This document shows, in pieces, positions 44,018 through 53,114 of a DNA stretch of 64,000 nt (the stretch's first letter is position 1; the number at the start of each line of letters is the position of its first letter). The DNA is from Fibrobacter succinogenes (GTDB lineage: Bacteria > Fibrobacterota > Fibrobacteria > Fibrobacterales > Fibrobacteraceae). The notes beneath the pieces are model-generated. The model was not told the origin of the DNA, made no database searches, and worked only from the letters and a program-made list of their open reading frames with translations. Position numbers and translations under genes: made by a program. The stretch lies in contig CACWNW010000001.1 of NCBI GenBank assembly GCA_902762305.1, forward strand, positions 186,001-250,000, read 5' to 3'.

Positions 44018-45190
44018 ATGGAACAAGAATCCGTCAATCCGGCAATCGGCTCGATTCTAGACGAGCAGAAACTAAAGAACATTGTCTACCCGGCAAGGCT
44101 CTTCAGGACACGCCTTAACGAGGAATTCTTGCGGGCGAACCGGACGCGCAAGCCCTTCCTGTACATCAAGATGTACGCCCACCAGTACGACTTCTTCGGA
44201 TGGGGAAGTCCGAGCAGAACAGTCGAGAACACATGGCGCATCAGTATTCTTACCATGTTCTCGCACCTCAGGTTCATCGATGTCATGGGCTACCTCTCCG
44301 ACGGAAGCGGGCTTGGCATCATCCTTTTGAATTCCGACCTTTCGACTCTCGAATCCATCCGCAAAGAAATCCTGCACAAGCTGAACGACGCGGGCCTCAT
44401 CCAGACGCTCCGCATCAATCCCAAAAGGCCTATTTTCGAAGCTTATTTCTACACCGGCTACCAAGAAAAGGACAACCTGGAACTCGCGGACAAAATCAAG
44501 GATTTCAACAGCACGAACGGCAGGTTCTTCTCGCTCGAACGCCTGAACCTGGACCACATCTGGGAACACCCGCACAAGATCCGCTTCCGCCACATCATCA
44601 AGCGCCTTGTCGACGTCTCCTGCTCGAGTCTCGCTCTGGTGGTGCTTTCACCGCTGCTCCTGTTCTGCGCCCTCGCAGTAAAGATTAGCGACCACAAGGG
44701 TCCCGTCATCTTCAGGCAGACGCGCGTCGGCAAGAACGGCAGGCTATTCACCATGTACAAGTTCCGCAGCATGTACGTAGATGCCGAAGAACGCAAGAAA
44801 GAACTTATGGCCCAGAACGAGACGGGCGGAAAGACGTTCAAGATGAAGAACGACCCGCGCATCTACCCGTTCGGCCGCATACTCCGCAAGTTCAGTCTCG
44901 ATGAACTCCCCCAGCTGGTGAACATCATCAAGGGAGACATGTCCATCGTGGGACCGCGCCCGCCTATTCCTTCCGAAGTGGAAGAATACGAACCGTGGCA
45001 CCGCATGCGCCTCTCCGTAACGCCTGGCCTCACCTGCATCTGGCAGGTCAGCGGGCGCAGCAACATCTCGTTCGAAGGGCAGATGCGCCTCGACAACGAC
45101 TATATCCGTCGCGACGGGAAGCTCGGCGAAGACCTGAAACTCATCCTCAAGACGTTCAAGGTCGTGTTCAAGGGCGAGGGAGCGTATTAA
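44018..45190 (+). CDS. Sugar transferase with novel N-terminal domain
   Basis: 390 aa from ATG 44018; an open frame continues far upstream only as antisense of hom. Residues about 195-390 are a polyprenyl-phosphate sugar-phosphate transferase: helix VSCSSLALVVLSPLLLF, FRQTRVGKNGRLFTMYKFRSM, DELPQLVNIIKGDMSIVGPRPP, PGLTCIWQVSGRS. In place of the usual membrane helices the first 190 residues form a soluble domain whose middle (RFIDVMGYLSDGSGLGIIL, then a helix) resembles a GGDEF/cyclase-type fold lacking the GGDEF motif (inference). It may sense a nucleotide or scaffold a glycan complex. Confidence 0.8.
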   Translation: MEQESVNPAIGSILDEQKLKNIVYPARLFRTRLNEEFLRANRTRKPFLYIKMYAHQYDFFGWGSPSRTVENTWRISILTMFSHLRFIDVMGYLSDGSGLGIILLNSDLSTLESIRKEILHKLNDAGLIQTLRINPKRPIFEAYFYTGYQEKDNLELADKIKDFNSTNGRFFSLERLNLDHIWEHPHKIRFRHIIKRLVDVSCSSLALVVLSPLLLFCALAVKISDHKGPVIFRQTRVGKNGRLFTMYKFRSMYVDAEERKKELMAQNETGGKTFKMKNDPRIYPFGRILRKFSLDELPQLVNIIKGDMSIVGPRPPIPSEVEEYEPWHRMRLSVTPGLTCIWQVSGRSNISFEGQMRLDNDYIRRDGKLGEDLKLILKTFKVVFKGEGAY

Positions 45191-45266
45191 CAGATGTGGG
45201 ATGTTGGATGTGAAGTGCGAAATTATTGACTCACATTACACATCACACACTCCACATTACACATTT
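45190..45266. repeat. CACATTACACATC-type intergenic repeat
   Basis: About seven imperfect units of ACACATCACA/ACATTACA, with a partly complementary GATGTGGGATGTTGGATGTGAAG run before them. It sits in the leader of the GH30 gene. The same family is at 41.1 kb and 47.4 kb. Confidence 0.65.
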
Positions 45267-45306
45267 TTCTGGGTTGGTTGATTGGTTGGTAACAAAGGAT
45301 GTGAAT

Positions 45307-47439
45307 ATGAAAAGGACAATCATTACAACCGCCCTTGCGGCAGCATCAATAGCCTCCGCAGCAAGCATCACAGTAGACCCCGCCACCACGGCACAAAAAA
45401 TCGTCGGCTTCGGCGCGGGCGCAGCCTATTACCAGAGCTGGATTACCGCCATGAGTTCTTCGATGCAGAAGGACTTCTACGATACGGCTTTCACCGGGCT
45501 TAACCTCTCCCTGCTTCGCATCGGCAACTGGAAGCAAGACGAATCGACCAGTATCGCTGACGATGCCGCCATCGTGAAGGCTGGCAAGGAACGCCTCGGC
45601 AACCGTCTCAAAATCGAGATGTCCAGCTGGTCTGCACCGGGTCGCCTCAAGCCGAGCGGCGACGTGAACGGCAAAGTGAACGGTCAAAAAATAAAGACCC
45701 AGAACACGCTCAAGACATCCAGCAGCGACCCGTACGGCAAGTTTGTCTATAGCGAATTCGCCAGCTGGTGGAAGAAGAGCCTCCAGGCATACGCCACCGC
45801 GGGAATCACTCCGGACTACATCAGCCTGCAGAACGAACCCGACATGGAAGCCGATTACGAAGAGACTCTGTTCGACCCCAACGAAGGTGAAATTGCCGGC
45901 TACAAGCAGGCGCTCCAGGCCGTGCGCGATTCTATCAAGACGCTTGCCAACCCGCCGAAGATTATCGGCCCCGAACCGCTCGGCATCGGCTACAGCAACT
46001 TCGAAAAGTATGTGAAGGCACTCGACAACAATAACCTCGACGGTTACGCCTACCACCTTTACCACGCCGGCGACGGAAACGACAATTCCGGTACGAACTA
46101 CCTGAATCCCGAAAACTTCCGCAAGGCCATGACCAATATCGCGAAAAACTACGGGAGCGACACCAAGCCCATCATCATGACCGAGTTCTGCACCATGGAA
46201 AACGAGGTTCGCGAACAGGACATGCTGGGCCTCGCCCACATCATGCAGGTTGGCTTCACGAGCGGAAAGCTGAACGCATACATCGCCTGGGAACTCTTCT
46301 GGGGCGAACCGAACGGGCAGCTCATCGGCGTGTGCCCGGGTAATGGCTGGAGCAGCTGTACCGAAGCAAAGCTCTACATCAACCCCGAATACCACGCCAT
46401 GCGCCACTACTCCAAGTTCGTGAACCCGGGTTGGCGCGTGGTGAGCTCCACGGCTGACGGTTCCAATGTGTATGCGGTCGCCTTCCGCAGCGCCGACTGC
46501 GACTCCATTACCGTCGTCGCCATCAACAAGGGTTCGGCACAGAACCTGAACCTCTCCGTGAACGGCTACGCCCCGATTTCCGCGGTGCAGTCCACCGAAA
46601 ACGGCGCCAAGAGCAAGAGCATCACGGCTAGCGCCATCATCGACGCTCCGGCAAAATCCATCACGACAGTCGTGTTCACCACGAGCAATACGGCTGCGCT
46701 CCAGTGCGAAGACTCCCCCATCGACGACCCATACATAGATCCCAACAAGAACTTCGGCGACTCGCTTGTCATCGTAGACTACAGCAAGGAATCTTCTGCC
46801 GCCGGCTGGAAGAGCGACGAGACGCTCGGCGCAGTCACCTTCGAGACGACCGCGCTCGACGGCATTTCAAAATATGTAAAGGTTCCGCTCGCCGGCTGCG
46901 CCCAGGATGACTGCGGCTACCAGCACGCCCTCTTCAAGCTCCCGGACGAAGCCGCCATCAAGAGCCCGCTCTCCGTCTGCAAGGAACTCGTGTTCACCAT
47001 GCGTAGCATCGACACCGAAGACGCCTCCGTGAACATCGGCGGTGCGGGCGGCAGCACTTGGAGCAGCTACCAGTACGGCAACACTGCGCCCGCGGGCTCC
47101 TGGGCCGAGGTCTCGGTACCGCTCGACAACGAAATCGACTCGACCGGAGCCCCCTTCGGCTCCACGCAGCTCTCGTTCAACAGCGATAACGCCGGCATCT
47201 ACATTGCAAAGATTGTTGCAACCGGCTGCGGCGGCTCCGACGCCATCAAGGGCATGCGCACGAACTTTGCCGCAAGCGACCTGAACATGGAAGCCAAGGT
47301 GTTCGACCTGAACGGCAACCTGCTCTGGACGGGCATCAAGAATCAAGCACTCAATGCAGACGGCTCCCTCCGCCTCGATCTGCACCAAGGCTTGTACATC
47401 GTGAAGACGAAGGCTTCTACCATGAAGGCGGCAAGATAA
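45307..47439 (+). CDS. Secreted GH30-family glycoside hydrolase (glucuronoxylanase-like) with C-terminal CBM-like domain
   Basis: 710 aa; ATG 45307 with AAAGGATG upstream. Signal peptide 1-18 (TTALAAASIASA). GH30 TIM barrel plus side beta domain (about 20-455): KIVGFGAGAAYYQ, proton donor Glu177 in LQNEPDM, nucleophile Glu293 in IIMTEFCTME. It resembles subfamily 8 xylanases that cut next to 4-O-methyl-glucuronate branches. A beta-sandwich domain (about 480-640) with many Cys resembles carbohydrate-binding modules. The last 60 residues (AKVFDLNGNLLW, ending GLYIVKTK) look like a type-IX-like sorting domain. It acts outside the cell on plant xylan. Confidence 0.9.
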   Translation: MKRTIITTALAAASIASAASITVDPATTAQKIVGFGAGAAYYQSWITAMSSSMQKDFYDTAFTGLNLSLLRIGNWKQDESTSIADDAAIVKAGKERLGNRLKIEMSSWSAPGRLKPSGDVNGKVNGQKIKTQNTLKTSSSDPYGKFVYSEFASWWKKSLQAYATAGITPDYISLQNEPDMEADYEETLFDPNEGEIAGYKQALQAVRDSIKTLANPPKIIGPEPLGIGYSNFEKYVKALDNNNLDGYAYHLYHAGDGNDNSGTNYLNPENFRKAMTNIAKNYGSDTKPIIMTEFCTMENEVREQDMLGLAHIMQVGFTSGKLNAYIAWELFWGEPNGQLIGVCPGNGWSSCTEAKLYINPEYHAMRHYSKFVNPGWRVVSSTADGSNVYAVAFRSADCDSITVVAINKGSAQNLNLSVNGYAPISAVQSTENGAKSKSITASAIIDAPAKSITTVVFTTSNTAALQCEDSPIDDPYIDPNKNFGDSLVIVDYSKESSAAGWKSDETLGAVTFETTALDGISKYVKVPLAGCAQDDCGYQHALFKLPDEAAIKSPLSVCKELVFTMRSIDTEDASVNIGGAGGSTWSSYQYGNTAPAGSWAEVSVPLDNEIDSTGAPFGSTQLSFNSDNAGIYIAKIVATGCGGSDAIKGMRTNFAASDLNMEAKVFDLNGNLLWTGIKNQALNADGSLRLDLHQGLYIVKTKASTMKAAR

Positions 47440-47503
47440 TGTTGATTGTGAGATGTGTAATTTGAAATGACACATCACTCATTACACATTTCACATCACA
47501 CAT
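47440..47503. repeat. CACATCACTCATTACACATTTC-type intergenic repeat
   Basis: The unit GATGTGTAATTTGAAATG is followed after two bases by roughly complementary CACATC/CATTACACATTTC units, giving a loose inverted repeat just before a bidirectional terminator. Confidence 0.6.
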
Positions 47504-47504
47504 C

Positions 47505-47553
47505 AAAAAAAGCGGGCTTAGCCCGCTTTTTTTGCGTCTAAGCCCGCTTTTTT
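47505..47553. terminator. Bidirectional terminator between GH30 and an unknown gene
   Basis: A perfect stem of A-run plus GCGGGC facing GCCCGC plus T-run around TTA (47505-47533). A second AAGCCCGCTTTTTT half-copy follows at 47540-47553, suggesting duplication. It serves both convergent genes. Confidence 0.92.
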
Positions 47554-47573
47554 CGTTGCGTCAAAACGCTCCG

Positions 47574-48215
47574 TTATTCGCCTTCTTCGAGGGCTTCCTT
47601 GAATTCATCGACAATCGCGATGTATTCGTCAATCTTGTCTTCCTTGGAATCCAGGTACGAAAGAATCTGGTCCAGATGTTCCTTCTGGAACACGGCCTTG
47701 AGCTGGCGGCTCGCGTGGCCCTTGTAACCCCATTCCTTGAGGATTTCGTCGGTCACGAGGAAGGAATCGTCCATCGAGACAAAACGCATCGGGCCGTAGA
47801 CTGCCCAGTTGTGTTCCATCTGCATGCATTCCGGTTCCTGCAGTTCGGGATTGGACATGAAACGCTGGATGTGGCGGGTACGCACGTCCTTGATCTTATC
47901 GATGCGCATGTAACCCATAATCAGGTACTTGTTGCGCTTTTCGGAATCACTCAGGCCCTCATAGCGGGTCCCGAACAGAATGTAGCGGCTCTTCGCACGC
48001 ACAATGGCATTGATGTTCTTTACGTTGCAGCAGCTCATCAGGCCGTAAGTGCTGGTTTCGTAGTTCGGTTCGTAGAAGAAACCCTTGCCGTTTTCGTTCA
48101 GCTGGTCACGCACCGGCATTTCGGACTGGTGACTGGTTTCCACGTAAAGCAGGCTACCGGCGGCATTGCCACGGTAATCCTGCCAACCTTCGAGATTGAT
48201 TTGTGTTTTCGGCAT
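47574..48215 (-). CDS. Conserved hypothetical protein
   Basis: 213 aa from ATG 48215 (MPKTQINLEGWQDYRG); a GTG at 48230 would add five residues. No signal peptide or membrane helix. Mixed alpha/beta with a strongly acidic, helical C-terminus (DSKEDKIDEYIAIVDEFKEALEEGE). Features that may be functional: a Cys pair MSCCNVKNINAIVRAKSRYILFGTRY, YLIMGYMRIDKI, and MEHNWAVYGPMRFVSMDDSF. The pattern suggests a small nucleotide- or nucleic-acid-handling domain, but I cannot name a family. Alone on its strand between terminators. Confidence 0.6.
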   Translation of the reverse strand: MPKTQINLEGWQDYRGNAAGSLLYVETSHQSEMPVRDQLNENGKGFFYEPNYETSTYGLMSCCNVKNINAIVRAKSRYILFGTRYEGLSDSEKRNKYLIMGYMRIDKIKDVRTRHIQRFMSNPELQEPECMQMEHNWAVYGPMRFVSMDDSFLVTDEILKEWGYKGHASRQLKAVFQKEHLDQILSYLDSKEDKIDEYIAIVDEFKEALEEGE

Positions 48216-48301
48216 ATTACATCTACTCACTATGATAAAAAAAACACAAGCGGACCTAAACAGGTTCGTCAGTTACAATCGCAAAATACATTTTTTATAA
48301 G

Positions 48302-49111
48302 TTACAGGACAACTGATTCGGCCGATATTCCATCAATTCCGAACAAAAAGGCGCCTTTTTCGAAAAATTTTGCAGTATCGGACGTCAAATAGGTCGTTTT
48401 TCCGCCCTTCGAGAGGCGCGCGTCCATCTCCGGGTGGCGCCTGAGGTAGTCTACCGTCTTGTTGGCCACGATATCGCCCTGGAAAACGAGCCGAACCTGC
48501 GGTGGCAGTGCGGCGCGTATCTCCGCCTCCAGGAGCGGGTAGTGCGTGCAAGCCAGGAGCACCGTATCGATTTGCGGGTCTTCGGCCAAAAGCGCGTCGA
48601 CATCCTTCTTGACAAAGAACGTGGCCCCCTCGGTCCCCCGCTCCCCGTACTCCACCAGCGGGACCCACATGGGGCAGGCATGCTGGGTCACCTTCAGTTC
48701 CGGGAAGAAATTGTGGATTTCAATGCCATAGCTATTCGAAGATACCGTACCCGAGGTTGCAAAAATCCCGATATGTCCCGTCTTGCTAAAACGCCCGATC
48801 TCTTCGGTAGTAGGCCTGATGATGCCAAGCACCCTCTTGTCCGGAAACTCAAACGGGAGCACATCCTGCTGGATGCTCCGGAGCGCCCTTGCCGATGCCG
48901 TATTGCAAGCAAGGATTACGAGCGGGCACCCCCTGCCGAAAAGTTCTCGCACGGCCTGGAGCGTATAACGGTATATGGTCTCGAAGCTCCTCGAGCCGTA
49001 GGGCGCACGCGCATTGTCGCCCAGATACAAGAAGTCGTAGCCGGGCAGAGCCTTCTTGAGGTTCTGCAATATGGTGAGTCCACCGAATCCGGAATCGAAA
49101 ACGCCTATCAT
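48302..49111 (-). CDS. murI: Glutamate racemase
   Basis: 269 aa, normal length. It interconverts L- and D-glutamate for peptidoglycan. IGVFDSGFGGLTILQ at the N-terminus, the first catalytic Cys in LVILACNTASARAL and the second in VLLACTHYPLLEAEI, and YLGDNARAPYGSRS are all present. Its start overlaps the stop of the helicase-acyltransferase ORF as ATGA, so it is translated from the same message. Confidence 0.96.
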   Translation of the reverse strand: MIGVFDSGFGGLTILQNLKKALPGYDFLYLGDNARAPYGSRSFETIYRYTLQAVRELFGRGCPLVILACNTASARALRSIQQDVLPFEFPDKRVLGIIRPTTEEIGRFSKTGHIGIFATSGTVSSNSYGIEIHNFFPELKVTQHACPMWVPLVEYGERGTEGATFFVKKDVDALLAEDPQIDTVLLACTHYPLLEAEIRAALPPQVRLVFQGDIVANKTVDYLRRHPEMDARLSKGGKTTYLTSDTAKFFEKGAFLFGIDGISAESVVL

Positions 49112-51264
49112 ACGGCGGCATCCATCCTGTCGCGGACAAGGTGCATCAGATCCTTGCGCGGGTCAATCGTCCCGCGTTCGGCAATCAAAGCCTTCACGTC
49201 TACGGGTTCAAGAACCTTCACCGTCACCTTGCAACGCGAAGAATCCTTGCGGTGTTCCCACGTGAAGCCGGAACCCTTGATATAGACCGGGAGTATGGTC
49301 GCTTCCGTCTCTACGGCAAGCCTAAATCCGCCGCTCTTGAACGGGACCATGTTCTCGTCTTTACCGCGGGTGCCCTCGGGGAATATGAAGAGCCTCGGGG
49401 CGCGGCCCTTCGCCATCGCCTCGCGGATAAGTTTTGCGCCACCACCCTTTTCGCGGTTGATAAGCACGCAGCCAATCTTCTTCATCCAGAATCCAAGGAA
49501 CGGGATGAACCGCAGTTCGGCCTTCGCAATAAAACCTATAGTACGCTCGATGGCAAGGAAAATAATCGGGATATCCGCATACGAATTGTGGTTGCCCATA
49601 ACGAACACGGGCCTTGTCCAATCGACCCTGCCGAGAATAGTCTGGTCTTCGACCGAAAGATCAATCCGCAACACCTTCATGCAGAACCTGGCAAAGCTCT
49701 GGATTTTCTTGTCCAGCCAGAGGTCGACTTCCTTGCGTCGGAATATCAACATGAACGGCAGAATCAGCATATGCACGAACATGTACGTAAGTACCAAGAC
49801 GACAACGCGGATTTTGAACAAAATAATAGGCATATTAGAACCTTGCTGAATTTTTGCGCTGCGGGGCAGGAACCTTGACCGCCTGTAATTGCGGAGACGG
49901 CCCTTCCAGTAACGCTGCTTACAATATAACAAAATCAGGTAAGCCTCGGCCCGCGTGACCCCGACATAATAGAGCCGCCGTTCTTCGTCCAACTGCATTT
50001 TCCGCTGCCGCCTGCTGCCGCTACATTCCCCCGGAGTAAGCCCTTCGGCAAGCCCGGCGTAGAAGACTACGGCATACTGCAACCCTTTCGAAGCGTGCAC
50101 CGTTTCCACGTGGATTCCGTCTTCGACCGTACCATCTTCCACCTCCTCGCCCGCTATCGGCAGTTCCGCATCGCGCAAGACTTGCTCGTAGTAGACGCGC
50201 TGGCGGTTGTACCGCACCAGGATGGCGAAATTTTTCCAGGCGAGGTCATAGCTTTCGCGCAGTTCCTTTATCTTGCAGATAATCTTGAGCATTTCCTCGA
50301 TGGGCGTTTCGGATACCCACACCTCGGGAGGGCGGTTCTCCCTGAAAATCGGGTTGCCTCCCGAGCCCTTCGGGTTTCCCGCCCGTAAAACCTTGCGGAG
50401 CCTGAGCGGCTTGTTTTCGAATATGTCGTTCGCGAGGTGCAGAATGTTCGGCGTGGAACGGTAATTCCACTCCAGCCGGATAAGCGTACTCTGCTTAAAA
50501 TCCTCGCAGAACCGGTTTATGTTCCCGATATCCGCACCACGGAATCCGTATATCGCCTGGTCATCATCCCCGACTACAAACAAACTATTCCTATCACCCA
50601 GGAGAGCCTTCACCATGCGGTATTGCGAAGGGTTTATATCTTGGTATTCGTCCACCAGAATTTCCGTCCACTGCCTCTGGAAAAAGGCGCGGGCCTCTTC
50701 ATGGTCTTCGAGCAGGTGTATCGCCTGGAATATCAAGTCCTCAAATACGACCTGTCCGCTTTCGAGTACGGAGCGTCGGAGCTTCCCGAGGCGCGATACA
50801 ACCGAGGCCGAAAACGAATCGTCGAAGAGGTTCTCGCGGTTGAACTTCGCCCCACGGACATGGAGCCGCGACAGTTCGTCCATAAAGTCGCGGTCCGCGG
50901 ATTCCTGCGGCACAGGAGACTTCTTGAACCCGACCATCTCGTAAGCGAATTTACCGCCAATTTTTTGCTTAAGCATGTAGAGCGCAAGCGAATGGAATGT
51001 ACAGAGCCGCACTCCTGCACCGGGGAACAGCGCTTGGACACGTTCACGCATTTCGGATGCGGCCGCCGCAGTGAACGTGAGCGCCAAGATATTTTCAGGA
51101 TTCACGCCCATGGCGATGCGGTACTGGATACGCTTCGTAAGGACGGAAGTTTTTCCCGAGCCCGCCCCCGCAAGGATAAGCAGTTGGGCTCCTTTCTGAT
51201 GATCGTGTAAAACGGCTGCACGCTGGTCCGCATTCAGACCACGCAAGATGCCCTCGGCATCCAT
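49108..51264 (-). CDS. UvrD-like helicase fused in frame to a PlsC-type acyltransferase
   Basis: 718 aa from ATG 51264 (GAGG upstream). Residues 1 to about 470 are a compact SF1 helicase: ILAGAGSGKTSVLTKR, LTFTAAAASEM, VDEYQDINPSQYRM, GDDDQAIYGFRGA, NYRSTPNIL, VHASKGLQYAVVFY, RRLYYVGVTRAE. Met478 (ATG 49833, with AAGG nine bases before) begins a 241-residue 1-acylglycerol-3-phosphate acyltransferase: a membrane helix, the NHNSYAD (NHx4D) motif, FPEGTRG and VPFKSGGFRLA. Either a true fusion or two genes whose boundary stop was lost; TAATATG sits at the joint in another frame. murI follows with an ATGA overlap. Confidence 0.85.
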   Translation of the reverse strand: MDAEGILRGLNADQRAAVLHDHQKGAQLLILAGAGSGKTSVLTKRIQYRIAMGVNPENILALTFTAAAASEMRERVQALFPGAGVRLCTFHSLALYMLKQKIGGKFAYEMVGFKKSPVPQESADRDFMDELSRLHVRGAKFNRENLFDDSFSASVVSRLGKLRRSVLESGQVVFEDLIFQAIHLLEDHEEARAFFQRQWTEILVDEYQDINPSQYRMVKALLGDRNSLFVVGDDDQAIYGFRGADIGNINRFCEDFKQSTLIRLEWNYRSTPNILHLANDIFENKPLRLRKVLRAGNPKGSGGNPIFRENRPPEVWVSETPIEEMLKIICKIKELRESYDLAWKNFAILVRYNRQRVYYEQVLRDAELPIAGEEVEDGTVEDGIHVETVHASKGLQYAVVFYAGLAEGLTPGECSGSRRQRKMQLDEERRLYYVGVTRAEAYLILLYCKQRYWKGRLRNYRRSRFLPRSAKIQQGSNMPIILFKIRVVVLVLTYMFVHMLILPFMLIFRRKEVDLWLDKKIQSFARFCMKVLRIDLSVEDQTILGRVDWTRPVFVMGNHNSYADIPIIFLAIERTIGFIAKAELRFIPFLGFWMKKIGCVLINREKGGGAKLIREAMAKGRAPRLFIFPEGTRGKDENMVPFKSGGFRLAVETEATILPVYIKGSGFTWEHRKDSSRCKVTVKVLEPVDVKALIAERGTIDPRKDLMHLVRDRMDAAV

Positions 51265-51328
51265 AGTCAACCTCGATGGAATGGGGCGATTCTAGTTCCG
51301 CGCCCCGCTATCTAATAAAATCAGGCAC

Positions 51329-52327
51329 TCACCTGACAGCCTTAGCCGACGACTTCCCTCCCAAGAGGAAGACGAACGCGCCAAACAAACTCAATATCAA
51401 ACTTACAAAATAAGCAAGCAGCTGAATCACAACCGATTCGAGGCTCGCCACTCCGGCTCGGGCGAACAACGTCTGCGCAAGCAGTTCGCGCGGGCCGAAA
51501 CCGCCGATGGATATCGGGAGCGCACTCACGATGGCGACCAGCGGGATGTAGTAGAAATACCAAGAAATCGAAAGCGCAACGCCCACCGCAATACCGCAGT
51601 AGAAATGCACGAAGATGCGGAGCGCCTGCGTCGCGAAAGAAAGGAGCGAAATCTGCCACCAGAGCTTAAACGAGCGGAAATGCGTAAAGCGCTCGAACAT
51701 GTGCACGAGACGCTCGCCTATCGACTGCGGCAAGAACCTCGACATGACGTTCGTGCAAAGGCGCCCGATGCGGCGGCTGCAGAGGCCAGCGAACAAAGCG
51801 CAGAACCCGAGGAAAATCCAGATGGACGGCCAAATGAAGGAACGCTGCGTATCGTCGTGGACAAAGAACAGCGCACCCATCGCAAGGGCGAATAAAGTAA
51901 CAAAGAACAAGCCGTACAAGCGGTCGAAGAACGTGGCGGTGAGGCCCGCGCCCACGGTGTCTTGCCCGCCCTGCATGCGGATGTCGTATACCTTCTTCAC
52001 GTCGCCGCCCACATTGCCCGGCATGAAGTTGTTGAAGAACAACCCCACGTAATACAGCTTGAGCAAATGCCCGTAGCTCAGGTGGACGCCCTGACGTTCG
52101 AGCAAAAGTTTCCACTGCAGGCACGCCGTGAAATTCGACGCGGCAAGGCACACCAGCGCAAGCGAGAACGGAAGGATTCCCTCCACCGAGAATAGCCTGC
52201 ATAAGTCGCCAATATCCCAATCCGGAGCGCTGACAATGTTCCTGTACACGAAATAGGCCGGGACAAGCGTCACCAGCAACTTTGCCAGGAACACAAGCGA
52301 AGATTTTAGTTTGGGATTGAGCGACAT
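51329..52327 (-). CDS. Flippase-like / lysylphosphatidylglycerol synthase TM-region family protein
   Basis: 332 aa, eight or nine transmembrane helices. NFMPGNVGGDVKKVYDIRMQ near 100 and PISIGGFGPRELLAQTLF near 270 are the conserved membrane motifs of the UPF0104/AglD/MprF-N family. Members move or modify lipids, including lipid-linked sugars. No soluble synthase domain follows. It starts seven bases after the methyltransferase gene, so the pair may act on the same surface lipid (inference). Confidence 0.85.
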   Translation of the reverse strand: MSLNPKLKSSLVFLAKLLVTLVPAYFVYRNIVSAPDWDIGDLCRLFSVEGILPFSLALVCLAASNFTACLQWKLLLERQGVHLSYGHLLKLYYVGLFFNNFMPGNVGGDVKKVYDIRMQGGQDTVGAGLTATFFDRLYGLFFVTLFALAMGALFFVHDDTQRSFIWPSIWIFLGFCALFAGLCSRRIGRLCTNVMSRFLPQSIGERLVHMFERFTHFRSFKLWWQISLLSFATQALRIFVHFYCGIAVGVALSISWYFYYIPLVAIVSALPISIGGFGPRELLAQTLFARAGVASLESVVIQLLAYFVSLILSLFGAFVFLLGGKSSAKAVR

Positions 52328-52334
52328 ATAAAGA

Positions 52335-53114
52335 CTAGGGTTTGCGTCCGATGACGCCGATAGAGAGCTGCGTATAGTGCATCACGGGGACAGAGACCAG
52401 GGCATCGAGCATCGCGTCCTTCGCCTTCTGGTACAAGGTCCCGTTCAGGGGATACTTCGGGAGTTCGACACCAAGCTTGAAGCCCAGTTCGCGCAACATG
52501 CGGTAGAACAGGTTCGGGCGCATCCAGTCGCCGTAAGCGTATTCGCACTTGAATCCGGCATCGACCATCAGCTTCTTCAACTGCCCCATGGTGAACTGCT
52601 TTTCCCATCCGGCGAACCACTTGTCCATCGCGATAAGGATATGCTTGATGACCGTGTAGGGGTGCACCGTCTGCGGCACGTCGCAGAGGCAGCAACCGCC
52701 GTGCTTCAGGATGCGGTAGTTTTCCTGGATGAGCGGGAGCGAGTTCTTGAAATGTTCCGCCAGGCCCTGGTGGAAGACAAGGTCGAAAGTGCAATCGGGG
52801 AACGGAGCCTTGAACGCATCACCGCGCACAAGCTTCAAATTCTCGTAAAGGTTCTCGCGGGCACGCAGGCCGTCTACTATCTTGAGGCTGTTTTCGGCAA
52901 AATCGAGCACATAGACTTCGGCACCCAGGCGCGCAAGTTCTGCACTGTCGCGACCCGTACCGGCGCCCACTTCGAGCACCTTCAGCCCCTCGAGTTTAAA
53001 ATTCTTTTTGATGGCGTTCAGCACGGACGGCGAAGACGGATAAACCTTCCCCATGTCGTTTTTCCGCTGCCAGAAACGGTTCCATACAGATTGATCAGGC
53101 TCTTTAATTGACAT
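52335..53114 (-). CDS. Class I SAM-dependent methyltransferase
   Basis: 259 aa from ATG 53114 (MSIKEPDQSVWNRFW). Motif I is VLEVGAGTGRDSAELARLG with acidic VYVLDFAENSL, followed by LVRGDAFKAPFPDCTFDLVFHQGLAEHF (motif post-I and II). A variable C-terminal lid with several aromatic residues suggests a small molecule or lipid substrate. Its partner gene is the flippase-like protein seven bases downstream. Substrate unknown. Confidence 0.85.
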   Translation of the reverse strand: MSIKEPDQSVWNRFWQRKNDMGKVYPSSPSVLNAIKKNFKLEGLKVLEVGAGTGRDSAELARLGAEVYVLDFAENSLKIVDGLRARENLYENLKLVRGDAFKAPFPDCTFDLVFHQGLAEHFKNSLPLIQENYRILKHGGCCLCDVPQTVHPYTVIKHILIAMDKWFAGWEKQFTMGQLKKLMVDAGFKCEYAYGDWMRPNLFYRMLRELGFKLGVELPKYPLNGTLYQKAKDAMLDALVSVPVMHYTQLSIGVIGRKP

